Positions 31,115-39,922 of a stretch of DNA of 55,546 nucleotides are shown in pieces. The position numbers were made by a program, and so were the translations under genes. The DNA lies in the NCBI GenBank assembly GCA_947164965.1, contig CAMUYR010000020.1:1-55546 (forward strand), written 5' to 3'. The first letter of the stretch is position 1. Every line of letters begins with the position of its first letter. The notes under the pieces are model-generated. The model did not search any database, was not told where the DNA came from, and was given only the letters and a program-made list of their open reading frames with translations. The stretch is from an uncultured Prevotella sp. GTDB lineage: Bacteria; Bacteroidota; Bacteroidia; Bacteroidales; Bacteroidaceae.

Positions 31115-33862
31115 TTAGTTTACAATGGATTTTAGAGAAGATACTATTCTTTCTTTTTCTCCGCTCTCGTTGGTTTTCAATCTTATTAGAGGCAGATTGT
31201 AAACTTCTAATATATGATTTTTCATTATGTCTCGCTGATGCTGTTCTGTCTCATCATGATGATATGTGTATCCATCAGTCTCTATAGCCAATACTGGTTT
31301 TTTCGTCACGTGATTAATAACGAGGAAGTCAAGATGAGTACTATAGTGCGAGATATATTTCTGTTCTTTCTCATCCAACAAGGACCAATCACGAATAATA
31401 TTACGTAATGGTGTATGACAGAAAACACCTAAATGATGAAATACTGGGTATTCAGAAAGAATTTCTTCGATAAGCGAAAAGGTCAGATTCTCCGAATCAT
31501 ACTCTGATACCTTTTTATGCCTTTCAAGGAATAACATTCTTTCACGAGAGTAATGAGTGAACAAGTAATCAAAAATGGAATTAATCTTGCTGTCTGTGAC
31601 CGAAAGATTATTGTAAGCGATATAATCTATTAAATCACTGATATTGCCCTTTCGCTCTTGTTCGTTTCCAGACACAACGAGGCAGAAACAGTTCTTCGCT
31701 CTTGAGATGGCAACATTTATCAGATTAGGATCGTCGCTAAACTCGGTAATCTGATCGTCTGTTACACTCATGATAATCGTATCCTTCTCCCTGCCTTGAT
31801 ACTTATGTATAGTAGCGGCCTCAATGGAATGGATTTGTTGATTGAATTGATTCACCTGATTATTATATGGGGCAATGATTCCTACATCATCCAAGTTCTC
31901 CAATTGAGGTAATACCTCATTCTTGACAACATCGATTTCTCGCTGGTTGTAATGATTGAAATCGTGATGTCCTGGTACAGTTTTTATTGCCATCATTACA
32001 TTTCCTTCATGATGGTCTTCTGTCATAACCAGTAGATTACCACCATAGAAACGCTGATTACAATAATTAATGATAGTTGGATGACAGCGGTAGTGTTCAC
32101 GCAATAGCGTTTGTTCCACATCAGGAATGATAGCACATACTGATTGTAAGAAACTATAGTCGGCACTATTAAATCCTTGTGCGACATTAAACTCATTGAA
32201 TATCGTATTCAGTTTCATCCTGTCCTCTTCTGTTACAACATTGGGTAACTGCATTGTATCACCTACTATCACAGCATTTCTTGCGCAAGTCAATGCCAAT
32301 GCACCAGTTTCTATTGACACCTGCGATGCTTCATCCATTATGATAAAATCATAGACTTGTTCCGGGATAGCAGTACGTGCAGAGAATGTTGTACTTAAAA
32401 CAACAGGATATTGCTTACAAAACTCTTCTGCGTGCGTTCTTATCTCCTTTATATCATTAAGAATAAGACGTTCGTTACTATGATAATTCTCAAACAGTTT
32501 ATCTTTTAATAAAGATATAGACAGTGTAGAAATCTCTTTCGTTAACTTGTCAGCATCAATTACTTGCAGTTCCGTTTCTATCTCATTGATGCGCTTAGAC
32601 AATTCTTGTTGCCGGACAATGTAATAAAGAGATTGTAATTCTAGTATTATTGGTTGAAGGTTAGATCCTGTAATTGACGATTTTACTCCCAATACATATC
32701 TCCTAATGAAGTTCAGCCACATCAGTTTTAACCAATGGATTATTCCTGTTTTGCGTACCCCTTGAACCTTATTTTCAACAAGGGCCTGGAATTCCAGCCA
32801 AAGCCTCACTAAGCGTTTCGACCTGATACCGGTTTTAGGGGTATAATCATTATCTCCAATATTATTGTCTGCTTGAAAATGACGCCACTCTAGCTCAACC
32901 TCTTTTATTTCTTGCTTACACTCAGATAATTCCTCTTGCAAAGAAAAAACATTTTGAAGTTTTGAAAACGTCAAAGCTACATTTTGTCTTGCATTCCTTC
33001 TATCTTCTATTGTTAGTTTCCAAGTATAGAGTTCCGTTGGAATTGTAGGTTGGTTCTCAATAAAATGTTCTTTGTTTTCTCTTTTACCCAAAGAAGCGAC
33101 AATAAAACCTATGCCATATTTCTGTAATTTCTCCAATACATTAGTCGTAGCAGAATTGTTATTTGACACAACCATTACAGTTTGGTTGCGCATAAGGATA
33201 TTAGCAATTATATTAAGAATCGTTTGTGTTTTGCCTGTTCCTGGAGGGCCTTGAATCACACTTATTTGTTTTTCAAAGGCTTTTTTTACAGCTTTAGACT
33301 GACTTGCATTACATCCGAAGGGAAACAGCAAGTTAGAAGAATGCATAGAATGAGGCTTATACTTCTTAGCATCCAAATATGGCGCGACTATTAAATCCTC
33401 ATCGATAAAATCAATATTCTCATAAAGAGAAGGAAGGATTCCACCATTTTCTTCATCTTTCCCTAATTCATTGATTTGGGCTATTCGTTTAAGATATTCA
33501 AATGCATTTCGTGCTACGTCATCGTCCAAACAGGACTTTGCGACCTTTATTGTGCCATCCATGTAATCTTGGACATAACCATTTTCATAGGTTATTCGCC
33601 AATGTGTCAGACTTCCTTGATTGAAAGAACGAACATCAGAAACATTATGCTGTTCCCGATTTCCTATAAATACTTTTAAATACAGATGGTCGTGCCAGAC
33701 AGAATCCTGTAAAACAATAACATCACCATAGCGATAATGGTAAGTATTTGAACTGTTTTTATATTTTATAGCATACACCCCATGCTCACCCAAATCCATT
33801 TTCTCTATCAAAAGAGCTTTGGGCTGTCCTTTTACAATTATAAATGAGCAAGGTGTTGACAT
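31115..33862 (-). CDS. UPF1-like SF1 helicase with C-terminal PD-(D/E)XK-like domain
   Basis: A 915-residue protein. SF1 helicase motifs: Walker A QGPPGTGKTQTILN (about 205), motif II FIIMDEASQVSI (about 508), motif III VGDTMQLPN, and VINVAISRAKNCF near 710. A coiled region with two hydrophobic stretches lies around 290-420. The last 120 residues (HLDFLVINHVTKKPVLAIET with DGYTYHHDE) resemble DUF2726/Vsr-type nuclease folds. Such AAA-nuclease proteins are frequent in defence islands. 20 nt separate it from the upstream helicase. Confidence 0.85.
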   Translation of the reverse strand: MSTPCSFIIVKGQPKALLIEKMDLGEHGVYAIKYKNSSNTYHYRYGDVIVLQDSVWHDHLYLKVFIGNREQHNVSDVRSFNQGSLTHWRITYENGYVQDYMDGTIKVAKSCLDDDVARNAFEYLKRIAQINELGKDEENGGILPSLYENIDFIDEDLIVAPYLDAKKYKPHSMHSSNLLFPFGCNASQSKAVKKAFEKQISVIQGPPGTGKTQTILNIIANILMRNQTVMVVSNNNSATTNVLEKLQKYGIGFIVASLGKRENKEHFIENQPTIPTELYTWKLTIEDRRNARQNVALTFSKLQNVFSLQEELSECKQEIKEVELEWRHFQADNNIGDNDYTPKTGIRSKRLVRLWLEFQALVENKVQGVRKTGIIHWLKLMWLNFIRRYVLGVKSSITGSNLQPIILELQSLYYIVRQQELSKRINEIETELQVIDADKLTKEISTLSISLLKDKLFENYHSNERLILNDIKEIRTHAEEFCKQYPVVLSTTFSARTAIPEQVYDFIIMDEASQVSIETGALALTCARNAVIVGDTMQLPNVVTEEDRMKLNTIFNEFNVAQGFNSADYSFLQSVCAIIPDVEQTLLREHYRCHPTIINYCNQRFYGGNLLVMTEDHHEGNVMMAIKTVPGHHDFNHYNQREIDVVKNEVLPQLENLDDVGIIAPYNNQVNQFNQQIHSIEAATIHKYQGREKDTIIMSVTDDQITEFSDDPNLINVAISRAKNCFCLVVSGNEQERKGNISDLIDYIAYNNLSVTDSKINSIFDYLFTHYSRERMLFLERHKKVSEYDSENLTFSLIEEILSEYPVFHHLGVFCHTPLRNIIRDWSLLDEKEQKYISHYSTHLDFLVINHVTKKPVLAIETDGYTYHHDETEQHQRDIMKNHILEVYNLPLIRLKTNESGEKERIVSSLKSIVN

Positions 33863-33882
33863 ACCTATCTATTCCTTTTTTG

Positions 33883-36800
33883 TTATACCGCCATCGTGAG
33901 TTCTAAGATATTGCCTGGAATATCATGTTTCATGTTCCAAATAACATTCATGGGACATTCTCCGTGAGAGGATTCATATTCCATCTCACCGAGGAAATAA
34001 TAGGCATTCGTGAAGCCAAACTCGTCGCGTTTCCGGTCTCTCACAAAGAGTAGATATCTCCAATCATTCTCACGCTGATGAATAATACGCTGACCATCAT
34101 TGCTCTGTATCCGAACATCATGCTTGGACTGCCAATGGAATTGATGCTCACTAATGGCATAGTCTTGATAGAGCGTAGAGGGTGAGTAATCTTTGTCTGA
34201 CTTATTGGTTGAGACAAATACCAATGCTACTTTTTGTTCTTGCAGATACTGTGTACCACGTATTTCACCACGACGTATTTCGCCTTCGAACATCAGATGA
34301 ACTTCATCTGAAGAATAACAGCCATACAACTCCAATTCAACATCTCCAACTGACATCCAACTTGTAGTTTGGAATAATTGCGAAAGGCGAAGCTCTACGC
34401 AGGTTTGTAGTTCTTCTTTAAAGTAAGGGAAGTTGTTCAAAGCTTGAATAGCCTCATTTTCAGTTCTAAAATGGCGGCCATACTTTGTATTGTATGCAGG
34501 CAATTTGTCGTAACATATGGTATAATAGAACAAACGCTTAAATATCTCCTCGCGCTTATTATTCGCTGCCAGATTGAAGTCATGATCTATCAAGCGTTGA
34601 ATAAACAATAGATAATCGGTAGAGTTTGTATGATACAATCGTGCGAGACCATTCTCCATGTTGACAACCTCCTTGGTCCGCTCGTAGCCTTTTACCTTTA
34701 TACCCGCCTGATGTTTCAATTCTGTCCATGAACCTGGTGATTTATAAATGAGCCTCCAGTCCAAAGAAAAGTTATCAAGGAAATTCTTTAATGTTAGCGC
34801 TTTTCCTGTTTCATGTTCAAAATGTTCCACTTCACGGCGCAGGCGGCGTAAATTGAATATACATTCGCTGATGTTATTAAGAATATATTGCTGCGCTTGC
34901 AACTCCATGTTGATACTGCAACCGCGTGGAATCAACGTGAAGCCATTAGCCACTTGTTGTCTAACGGTAGTGTTCGACGGACCTATCAGGGCACGGAAGC
35001 GACTCTCATAATTGTATTTGGCATTTGCTTGTGCCACAAAGTCAAGTACTGTCAATTCTGTTTTTCCATCAGCCAAACGGAGACCACGTCCTAATTGCTG
35101 CAGGAAGATTGTAAGCGATTCAGTCGGACGCAAAAAGAGCACAGTATCAATTTCTGGAATATCAATACCTTCATTCAAGATATCTGCTACACATAGATAA
35201 TTGATCTTTCCCTGAGCAAGTTGTTCTGAGTAACTATCGAGTTCAATACTGTTCTTTGATGTGACAGAGGCAGCCTTATAGCCAGTTTTATTGAACATGG
35301 CAGCCATCCATTCTGCATGAGCAATTGAGCAGCAGAAACATACAGCCTTGCAGTCCTGTGGGTCGGTGAGATAACGATTAATGGCATCCTGTATTTTCCC
35401 AAAGCGCTCCATGTTTCCAACGTATTGCGCTTCAAGATCTTTAACGTCATACTTGCCGTCAGCGCTACATACCAACCTACTCAGATTGACGGTGTCATCA
35501 GTAACACAGAAATATGCAAATGGAGCAAGTAACTGCTGGTTAAGCGCCTCCTGCAATCTTATTTCTGCAGAGAATCTGTTATTAAAGTCTGGAGTGATAG
35601 CCTTTCCATCCATTCGCTCAGGCGTAGCCGTCAGACCGATAAGTATCTTGGGGCGGAATATACTGAAAAGTTTTCTGTATGAGTCTGCCTGACTGTGGTG
35701 CACCTCGTCAAGCACAATATAATCATAATAGTCCGCACCAAAAGCGCTCAGCTCATCTATATGATTATTAAGCGTCTGAATAGTGATAAACAGATGGTCG
35801 AGGTTACTGCTATATGAAGGCTTAATATTACCTGTCCATATTTCGCCAAAATTCCCATCCACCATAACCGAACGGTATGTACTCCGAGCCTGTTTTAGTA
35901 TTTTCTCTCTATGAACGATAAACAACAAACGGGCCTCTCTTCCATTGTCTTTCTTGAACCGCTGGTTGAAATCTTTATAGTCGAAGGCAGATATAGCGGT
36001 CTTTCCCGTACCCGTTGCAGCAATAATCAGATTTTTGTAATTGTTACGCTTCTCTCGTTCGAATTGCAATTTCTCCAACACCTTTACCTGGTGTGTCTTG
36101 CGAACAAAACGAGTAACAACTTCTGGGCCATCAACGTTCGATGTTTTATTACGAGCCTCATCAATGGCCTGTGCAAAACGCCTGAGGGCATCGTCTGTAT
36201 CTATAGGTTCAAATGCAGCACTATTCCAATAAGAGTCAAACGTAGCCTGAGTAGAACGTATGATGTGTGGATTCTCTACGTTGGTCACTCTCATATTCCA
36301 TTCCAGTCCCTTTGTCAATGCTGAACGTGAAATATTCGAGGAACCGATATATGCCGTATCAAAACCATTCTCACGCTTGAAAATATATGCCTTAGCGTGC
36401 AGTCTTTCGTCATCTTTATTAAATGAGGCTTTTATCTCCACATCTCCGATTTCCTTTAATTCCATCAGCGTTTTTACCGCCTTCACATCAGTCGCCCCTG
36501 TATAGGTTGTTGTGAGGATACGCAATTTGGCACCATTTTTTGCTATAAATCTCTTCAGTTCATCATAGATGAGCCTGAGACCTGAAAATTTTATAAACGA
36601 GACAACGAGGTCTATACTGTCAGCCGTTTGAATGTCCTTCTTGATTTCCTCATCAATGGAAAGCCCATTGGTTCCAGTAAAAAGGTTACTCACCCTATAG
36701 CCAGACTCCGGATGTATCTGGGCTTTATGTTTGATTTGTTCCTCAGAGTATCCCGTCTTACTATATATAGCCCTCAAAAAGTTCGTCTCATCCTCTTTGG

Positions 36801-37095
36801 TGAGCATGTCATCCTCAAGAGCTGTCACCTGCCATTCGTTTTCGACAAAGTGGAGGATCCTGTTTACACATTCCACCTGCTTACTAATGGTTATCGCCTC
36901 TTTCTTGTCACGAAAATATTCCTTTAGGACAATAGACACAATATCAGCAAGATATTGCGCTAACATTGTGTGAGATTCTGCACTGTCTATCGGTTCCTTC
37001 TCTACATGATATTTGCTATCAGGAAAGTCACGCTGCAATTTCTCAGCAATGGCTGTGCTGATTAACGATTCGTAAACACCTTCAACAAGCTTCAT
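33883..37095 (-). CDS. PLD-like nuclease domain-SF2 helicase-DUF3427 protein
   Basis: A 1070-residue protein. The N-terminal phospholipase D-like domain has HAKAYIF and IGSSNISRSAL (about 230-260). The SF2 helicase core has motif I AATGTGKTAIS (about 361), motif II VLDEVHHS (about 466), motif III LTATPER and motif VI LGRGLRL. The C-terminal 300 residues correspond to DUF3427 (for example WTELKHQAGIKVKGYERTK). It would translocate on DNA and possibly cut it. It is the first large gene of the minus-strand defence-like block. Confidence 0.88.
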   Translation of the reverse strand: MKLVEGVYESLISTAIAEKLQRDFPDSKYHVEKEPIDSAESHTMLAQYLADIVSIVLKEYFRDKKEAITISKQVECVNRILHFVENEWQVTALEDDMLTKEDETNFLRAIYSKTGYSEEQIKHKAQIHPESGYRVSNLFTGTNGLSIDEEIKKDIQTADSIDLVVSFIKFSGLRLIYDELKRFIAKNGAKLRILTTTYTGATDVKAVKTLMELKEIGDVEIKASFNKDDERLHAKAYIFKRENGFDTAYIGSSNISRSALTKGLEWNMRVTNVENPHIIRSTQATFDSYWNSAAFEPIDTDDALRRFAQAIDEARNKTSNVDGPEVVTRFVRKTHQVKVLEKLQFEREKRNNYKNLIIAATGTGKTAISAFDYKDFNQRFKKDNGREARLLFIVHREKILKQARSTYRSVMVDGNFGEIWTGNIKPSYSSNLDHLFITIQTLNNHIDELSAFGADYYDYIVLDEVHHSQADSYRKLFSIFRPKILIGLTATPERMDGKAITPDFNNRFSAEIRLQEALNQQLLAPFAYFCVTDDTVNLSRLVCSADGKYDVKDLEAQYVGNMERFGKIQDAINRYLTDPQDCKAVCFCCSIAHAEWMAAMFNKTGYKAASVTSKNSIELDSYSEQLAQGKINYLCVADILNEGIDIPEIDTVLFLRPTESLTIFLQQLGRGLRLADGKTELTVLDFVAQANAKYNYESRFRALIGPSNTTVRQQVANGFTLIPRGCSINMELQAQQYILNNISECIFNLRRLRREVEHFEHETGKALTLKNFLDNFSLDWRLIYKSPGSWTELKHQAGIKVKGYERTKEVVNMENGLARLYHTNSTDYLLFIQRLIDHDFNLAANNKREEIFKRLFYYTICYDKLPAYNTKYGRHFRTENEAIQALNNFPYFKEELQTCVELRLSQLFQTTSWMSVGDVELELYGCYSSDEVHLMFEGEIRRGEIRGTQYLQEQKVALVFVSTNKSDKDYSPSTLYQDYAISEHQFHWQSKHDVRIQSNDGQRIIHQRENDWRYLLFVRDRKRDEFGFTNAYYFLGEMEYESSHGECPMNVIWNMKHDIPGNILELTMAV

Positions 37096-37237
37096 ATATA
37101 GTTCTTTTTCTTATATCTGTATATTCTTACAAGATTTTCATCTCTTCATGCTCCATTGACTTTTTGTCGAGCTTGCTTTGCAGCCTTCATAGTGTATTCA
37201 TGCTCTCTTCTACCCCTAACGTGTAATCTTAACTTTG

Positions 37238-37320
37238 TTGACTTTTCTCTCGCTCGGCATAGCTCAAACAAGTTTGGCTCGGCACTCGCTTACTCGAAAA
37301 GTTCGAGCCATCTTCGAGGG
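37238..37320 (-). repeat. dispersed palindrome-centred element, copy C, with 17-bp flank repeat
   Basis: On the minus strand, left arm CGAGTAAGCGAG (37285-37296), 29-nt centre AGC-CAAAC-tt-GTTTG-a-GCT with 5-nt flanks, right arm GAGCGAGAG (37247-37255), then AAAAGTCAAC. Just before the left arm is CCCTCGAAGATGGCTCG (37304-37320), repeated with one change at 38226-38242. It sits about 140-200 nt above the PLD-helicase start and right after dinD. Confidence 0.7.
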
Positions 37321-37328
37321 TATAAGCT

Positions 37329-38159
37329 CTACTTTTTCTTCTTTCCCAGCATCTTCTTTTCTTCACTGGCTAGACGTCTCTCCACTTTCTTCACATCCTC
37401 AGCTGCAGGCAGGTCTTCTGGAATAATGCCGCGCTCTGTCAGCATCTTGCGGACGGCTGCATTGTTATCGACATGCTCCTTGGTGATAGAAACTTCTCCG
37501 TGAAGGTCTTTGGTCTGTACATTCACGCTGGTCATCTCAGCAGCAAAGTCCTTGGCTTTGATGCTGATGGTTGGAAGGAAGTCGGCAAGGGGGCGGCTTT
37601 GCGGCATACCCATCTTGCGCTTCATCATATTGGTGCTGAGACGGAAGAGAGCTTGATCGCCTTTGGAACGGATGACAGCAAAGGTCTGGTCGTTTACGCC
37701 ACGTTCATAGAGGATACCCGAAAGCTTCTTCTCCGTCTCCTGCAACTTGGCACGAGCTTTCACACGTTCCACCTCCAACAGACGTTGCTCAATCAGCTCG
37801 GCACGACGTGTCTGCACAGCGAAGTAGGTCTGTGCGAAGGCAATCTGCGGTTTGCGAGGATCTCCGTTTTGCGCCACGAGGTAGCAAGCATAGCGGGTGA
37901 GCATTACATCATCGATTCCGCGTTCAGATCCAGAACCTAGGTTGACCATTTTGCTGACGTCAGCAAAATGGTCTGAAACCGATTGACCTGCATTGTTACA
38001 AGCCTCTTTTGCCTTGTCTATCACATTATTGAAATTGCGCCATTGGGTGTACCCAAACAATGAGCACAAACTTCTTGCACTCCAGCACTCAGTCTCGTCA
38101 ATCTTGCAGACCGCTTCCTCATAACTCTTAAATAGAGCAAGTATCTCTTCTTTTTTCAT
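37329..38159 (-). CDS. dinD: DNA damage-inducible protein D (DinD) family
   Basis: A 276-residue DinD homologue. The N-terminal Bro-N/antirepressor-like domain is visible ([18 protein letters not shown], residues about 22-39; [21 protein letters not shown], about 90-110), then the C-terminal segment ([18 protein letters not shown] and [22 protein letters not shown] region) typical of DinD. E. coli DinD inhibits RecA; family members are common in accessory islands. The gene is bracketed by 17-bp direct repeats (38226-38242 and 37304-37320). Confidence 0.88.
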   Translation of the reverse strand: MKKEEILALFKSYEEAVCKIDETECWSARSLCSLFGYTQWRNFNNVIDKAKEACNNAGQSVSDHFADVSKMVNLGSGSERGIDDVMLTRYACYLVAQNGDPRKPQIAFAQTYFAVQTRRAELIEQRLLEVERVKARAKLQETEKKLSGILYERGVNDQTFAVIRSKGDQALFRLSTNMMKRKMGMPQSRPLADFLPTISIKAKDFAAEMTSVNVQTKDLHGEVSITKEHVDNNAAVRKMLTERGIIPEDLPAAEDVKKVERRLASEEKKMLGKKKK

Positions 38160-38225
38160 ATACTATGATCGTTTCTTTTTGTTTCTATATCTTCATGCAT
38201 CATTCTTGGTATCTTCTTCCATCAC

Positions 38226-38319
38226 CGAGCCATCTACGAGGGAATATGCTTGAACTTTGTTCGAAATTGCTTCCGCTCGGCATAGTCGAAGTTTACTTCA
38301 CTCTGCTCTCGCTTACTCG
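38226..38319 (-). repeat. dispersed palindrome-centred element, copy D, with 17-bp flank repeat
   Basis: On the minus strand, left arm CGAGTAAGCGAG (38308-38319), 29-nt centre AGT-GAAGT-aa-ACTTC-g-ACT with 5-nt flanks, right arm GAGCG (38274-38278), then AGCAATTTCGAACAAAG. CCCTCGTAGATGGCTCG follows at 38226-38242. Arm spacing equals copy C exactly. It lies 67-160 nt above the dinD start. Confidence 0.7.
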
Positions 38320-38334
38320 CAACTTTGCTCTAAG

Positions 38335-38411
38335 CTATGCCTTTGCTACGCCTACGCCACGCCCTTGCTTGCCCCTTGCTACTCCCTTCCTACTCCCTTT
38401 CTACATTCGCA
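38335..38411. repeat. degenerate 11-nt tandem repeat, locus 2
   Basis: Seven 11-nt units on the + strand: CTATGCCTTTG, CTACGCCTACG, CCACGCCCTTG, CTTGCCCCTTG, CTACTCCCTTC, CTACTCCCTTT and CTACATTCGCA. The last overlaps the stop codon of the XRE gene. Confidence 0.75.
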
Positions 38412-38601
38412 GGAGTTCGTTGACGTTAACCTCAAGACATCTTGCGATGTCCATCAGATTCTCAAGGTTGGGCTGGGCTGTGTTTGTGACCCACTTGGAA
38501 ACAGTGGCAGGGTCTTTGCCTAATTGCTCTGCAAGCCACTTGTTCGTGCGTTTCTTCTCCGCAAGAACAACTTTCAATCGATTCAGGTCTTTAGCTTCCA
38601 T
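38401..38601 (-). CDS. XRE-family helix-turn-helix regulator
   Basis: A 66-residue DNA-binding protein consisting only of an XRE HTH: NKWLAEQLGKDPATVSKWVT (about residues 20-39) with a following NLENLMDIARCLEVNVNELL. Its -7 element is TATCTTTG at 38628-38635 on the minus strand. It stands at the upstream end of the minus-strand island and is a candidate regulator of dinD and the helicases. Confidence 0.9.
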   Translation of the reverse strand: MEAKDLNRLKVVLAEKKRTNKWLAEQLGKDPATVSKWVTNTAQPNLENLMDIARCLEVNVNELLRM

Positions 38602-38627
38602 ACACGGACATATTTAATTATTTGCAC

Positions 38628-38635
38628 AAAGATAG
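38628..38635 (-). promoter_or_regulatory. -7 element of XRE gene
   Basis: TATCTTTG on the minus strand, 27 nt above the ATG. Confidence 0.6.
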
Positions 38636-38726
38636 GAAATAATTGACTAAAAACATCATAAAAACAGAAAAATATCGTCTTTTTCATCAAAAAAAAGGCT
38701 TTTTAGTCAATTTTGCGGCAAAAAGC

Positions 38727-38792
38727 GCCCCAATATCGCTACGCTATCCGAACATTATACGAACGATAGCCCTACGATATAGGAACATCGTT
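38727..38792. repeat. degenerate 11-nt tandem repeat, locus 3
   Basis: Six 11-nt units: CCCCAATATCG, GCTACGCTATC, CGAACATTATA, CGAACGATAGC, CCTACGATATA and GGAACATCGTT. It lies about 90-160 nt above the XRE -7 element. The rest of 38636-38860 shows no gene. Confidence 0.6.
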
Positions 38793-38860
38793 AATATCTC
38801 TGATACCAAACCAATTTCGGTATCAAGAGCCAAAAAAGATGGGTAATGGACACACAACAA

Positions 38861-38894
38861 AAGTCCGACCTGCGAGATGCAAGTCGGACTTTTT
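38861..38894 (-). terminator. terminator hairpin, twin of the one at 15120
   Basis: AAGTCCGA pairs with TCGGACTT (38861-38868 with 38884-38891), T-rich on both sides. It shares the inner GACCTGC with the hairpin at 15120-15154. Confidence 0.8.
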
Positions 38895-38917
38895 AAAAGT
38901 ATTTCAGAGTTACTTGA

Positions 38918-38995
38918 TTACTCTTCAACAGCGGCCTGCGCGGCAGCAAAGTTTTCCCTATTTATAAGGGATTCCAAGAGGCTTTGTAAGCTTTT
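38918..38995 (-). pseudogene. C-terminal gene tail ending NFAAAQAAVEE
   Basis: A minus-strand frame ending LESLINRENFAAAQAAVEE then TAA at 38918, followed by a terminator. A related tail at 55470-55532 differs by conservative and synonymous changes, so this was a protein C-terminus. No start codon or upstream body is present; it abuts the DUF4112 stop. Confidence 0.4.
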
Positions 38996-39012
38996 TGTAA
39001 GCCAATATTTTC

Positions 39013-39507
39013 TTATCGGAAGATGGATGTTACTAATAAATACAGGTAGCTGCCGAAGCTGACGAGTGCCCATATCATCAGGGCTATGAACAAGAGCAGG
39101 ACGATGAGAACGATGGCTGACTGCCAGGCTCTTTGGTTTACTTGTTTGATGATGGTCTCGTCACCGTCAACGAAGCCCTGAATCATCTGCATGTTCTGGA
39201 TGTTGGCACGATGGAAAAAGTCGATAACGTCGCCAACAAAGAACGGTATCATGCCCATCAGCACGTCGCGGAGGGCATTGTTCAAGACGGCCAGTGTCAG
39301 AGGGATGCTCTTGATGACTCTCGACGAGAAATAAACGAACGGCACGACACTGAGCAAGGCAATGGCATCACCCCAGCCAGGAATGATGCCAATAAGTGCA
39401 TCGAGATAGTATCGATCCATGTAGCGCGTCAAGCCGTTCATCGTCTGATAGGCCTTGTTCTCCATCAGCCGCTTGCGCCGCAGTTCACGTTTCTCGTCTT
39501 TGTTCAT
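39013..39507 (-). CDS. DUF4112 membrane protein
   Basis: A 164-residue protein with a basic N-terminus (MNKDEKRELRRKRLMENKAY) and three to four membrane helices. The DUF4112 signature is clear: ALIGIIPGWGDAIALLSVVP (about 38-57) and IGMIPFFVGD-like GMIPFFVGDVIDFFHRAN (about 85-102). Function unknown. It begins 3 nt after the end of the broken yccF. Confidence 0.88.
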   Translation of the reverse strand: MNKDEKRELRRKRLMENKAYQTMNGLTRYMDRYYLDALIGIIPGWGDAIALLSVVPFVYFSSRVIKSIPLTLAVLNNALRDVLMGMIPFFVGDVIDFFHRANIQNMQMIQGFVDGDETIIKQVNQRAWQSAIVLIVLLLFIALMIWALVSFGSYLYLLVTSIFR

Positions 39508-39510
39508 GGG

Positions 39511-39899
39511 CTATACGACTTCCATTCCGAATGGTGACAGGGCCAGCTTTGCCAGCCGGAAGTGCATCTTTCCCCAGGGGATGCCGATGATGGTGATGCA
39601 GAGCAACTGTCGTAGAAGACGATGGTGAGCACCAATCGTCTGTGAGTGAGGCAGATCCAGATGCCGCCAACAAAGAACCACAGCACATTCATGAACATGC
39701 TCAGGCAGCCAGGCTGCGATTCCTTCCACTTTACCTTCGAACCGAACGGCCAGATGGCCAGCACGCCTAACTTCATGCTCTGCAAACCGAACGGGATGCC
39801 GATGATGGTTATCATCAGAACCAGTCCTGCGATGAAATACTCAATGGCAGTATGCAGCCCGCCAAAGATCAACCAGATAATGTTACCTAATAGCTTCAT
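39511..39899 (-). pseudogene. yccF: second yccF copy, disrupted by a palindromic insertion
   Basis: The start matches the intact yccF almost residue for residue (MKLLGNIIWLIFGGLHTAIE, TIIGIPFG, GGIWICLTH). After LTH the frame is lost and the second half (LLCITIIGIPWGKMHFRLAK) continues in another frame to 39511. The disruption coincides with a near-perfect 25-bp palindrome at 39617-39641, absent in the intact paralogue at 11226-11594. The ECF-like promoter upstream is still intact. Confidence 0.8.
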
Positions 39900-39922
39900 G
39901 TTCGTTCTCTTTCAATCTCTAT

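Noticed and set aside
31115..37095. Assignment to a named defence system such as DISARM, Zorya, Gabija or Hachiman
   Set aside because: Domain sets do not match: no DrmB/DrmMII, no ZorAB motor, no GajA/GajB pair and no HamA.
15120..38894. Twin terminators at 15120 and 38861 as mobile elements
   Set aside because: Only the hairpin is shared; the flanks differ, and similar hairpins are ordinary Bacteroidota terminators.
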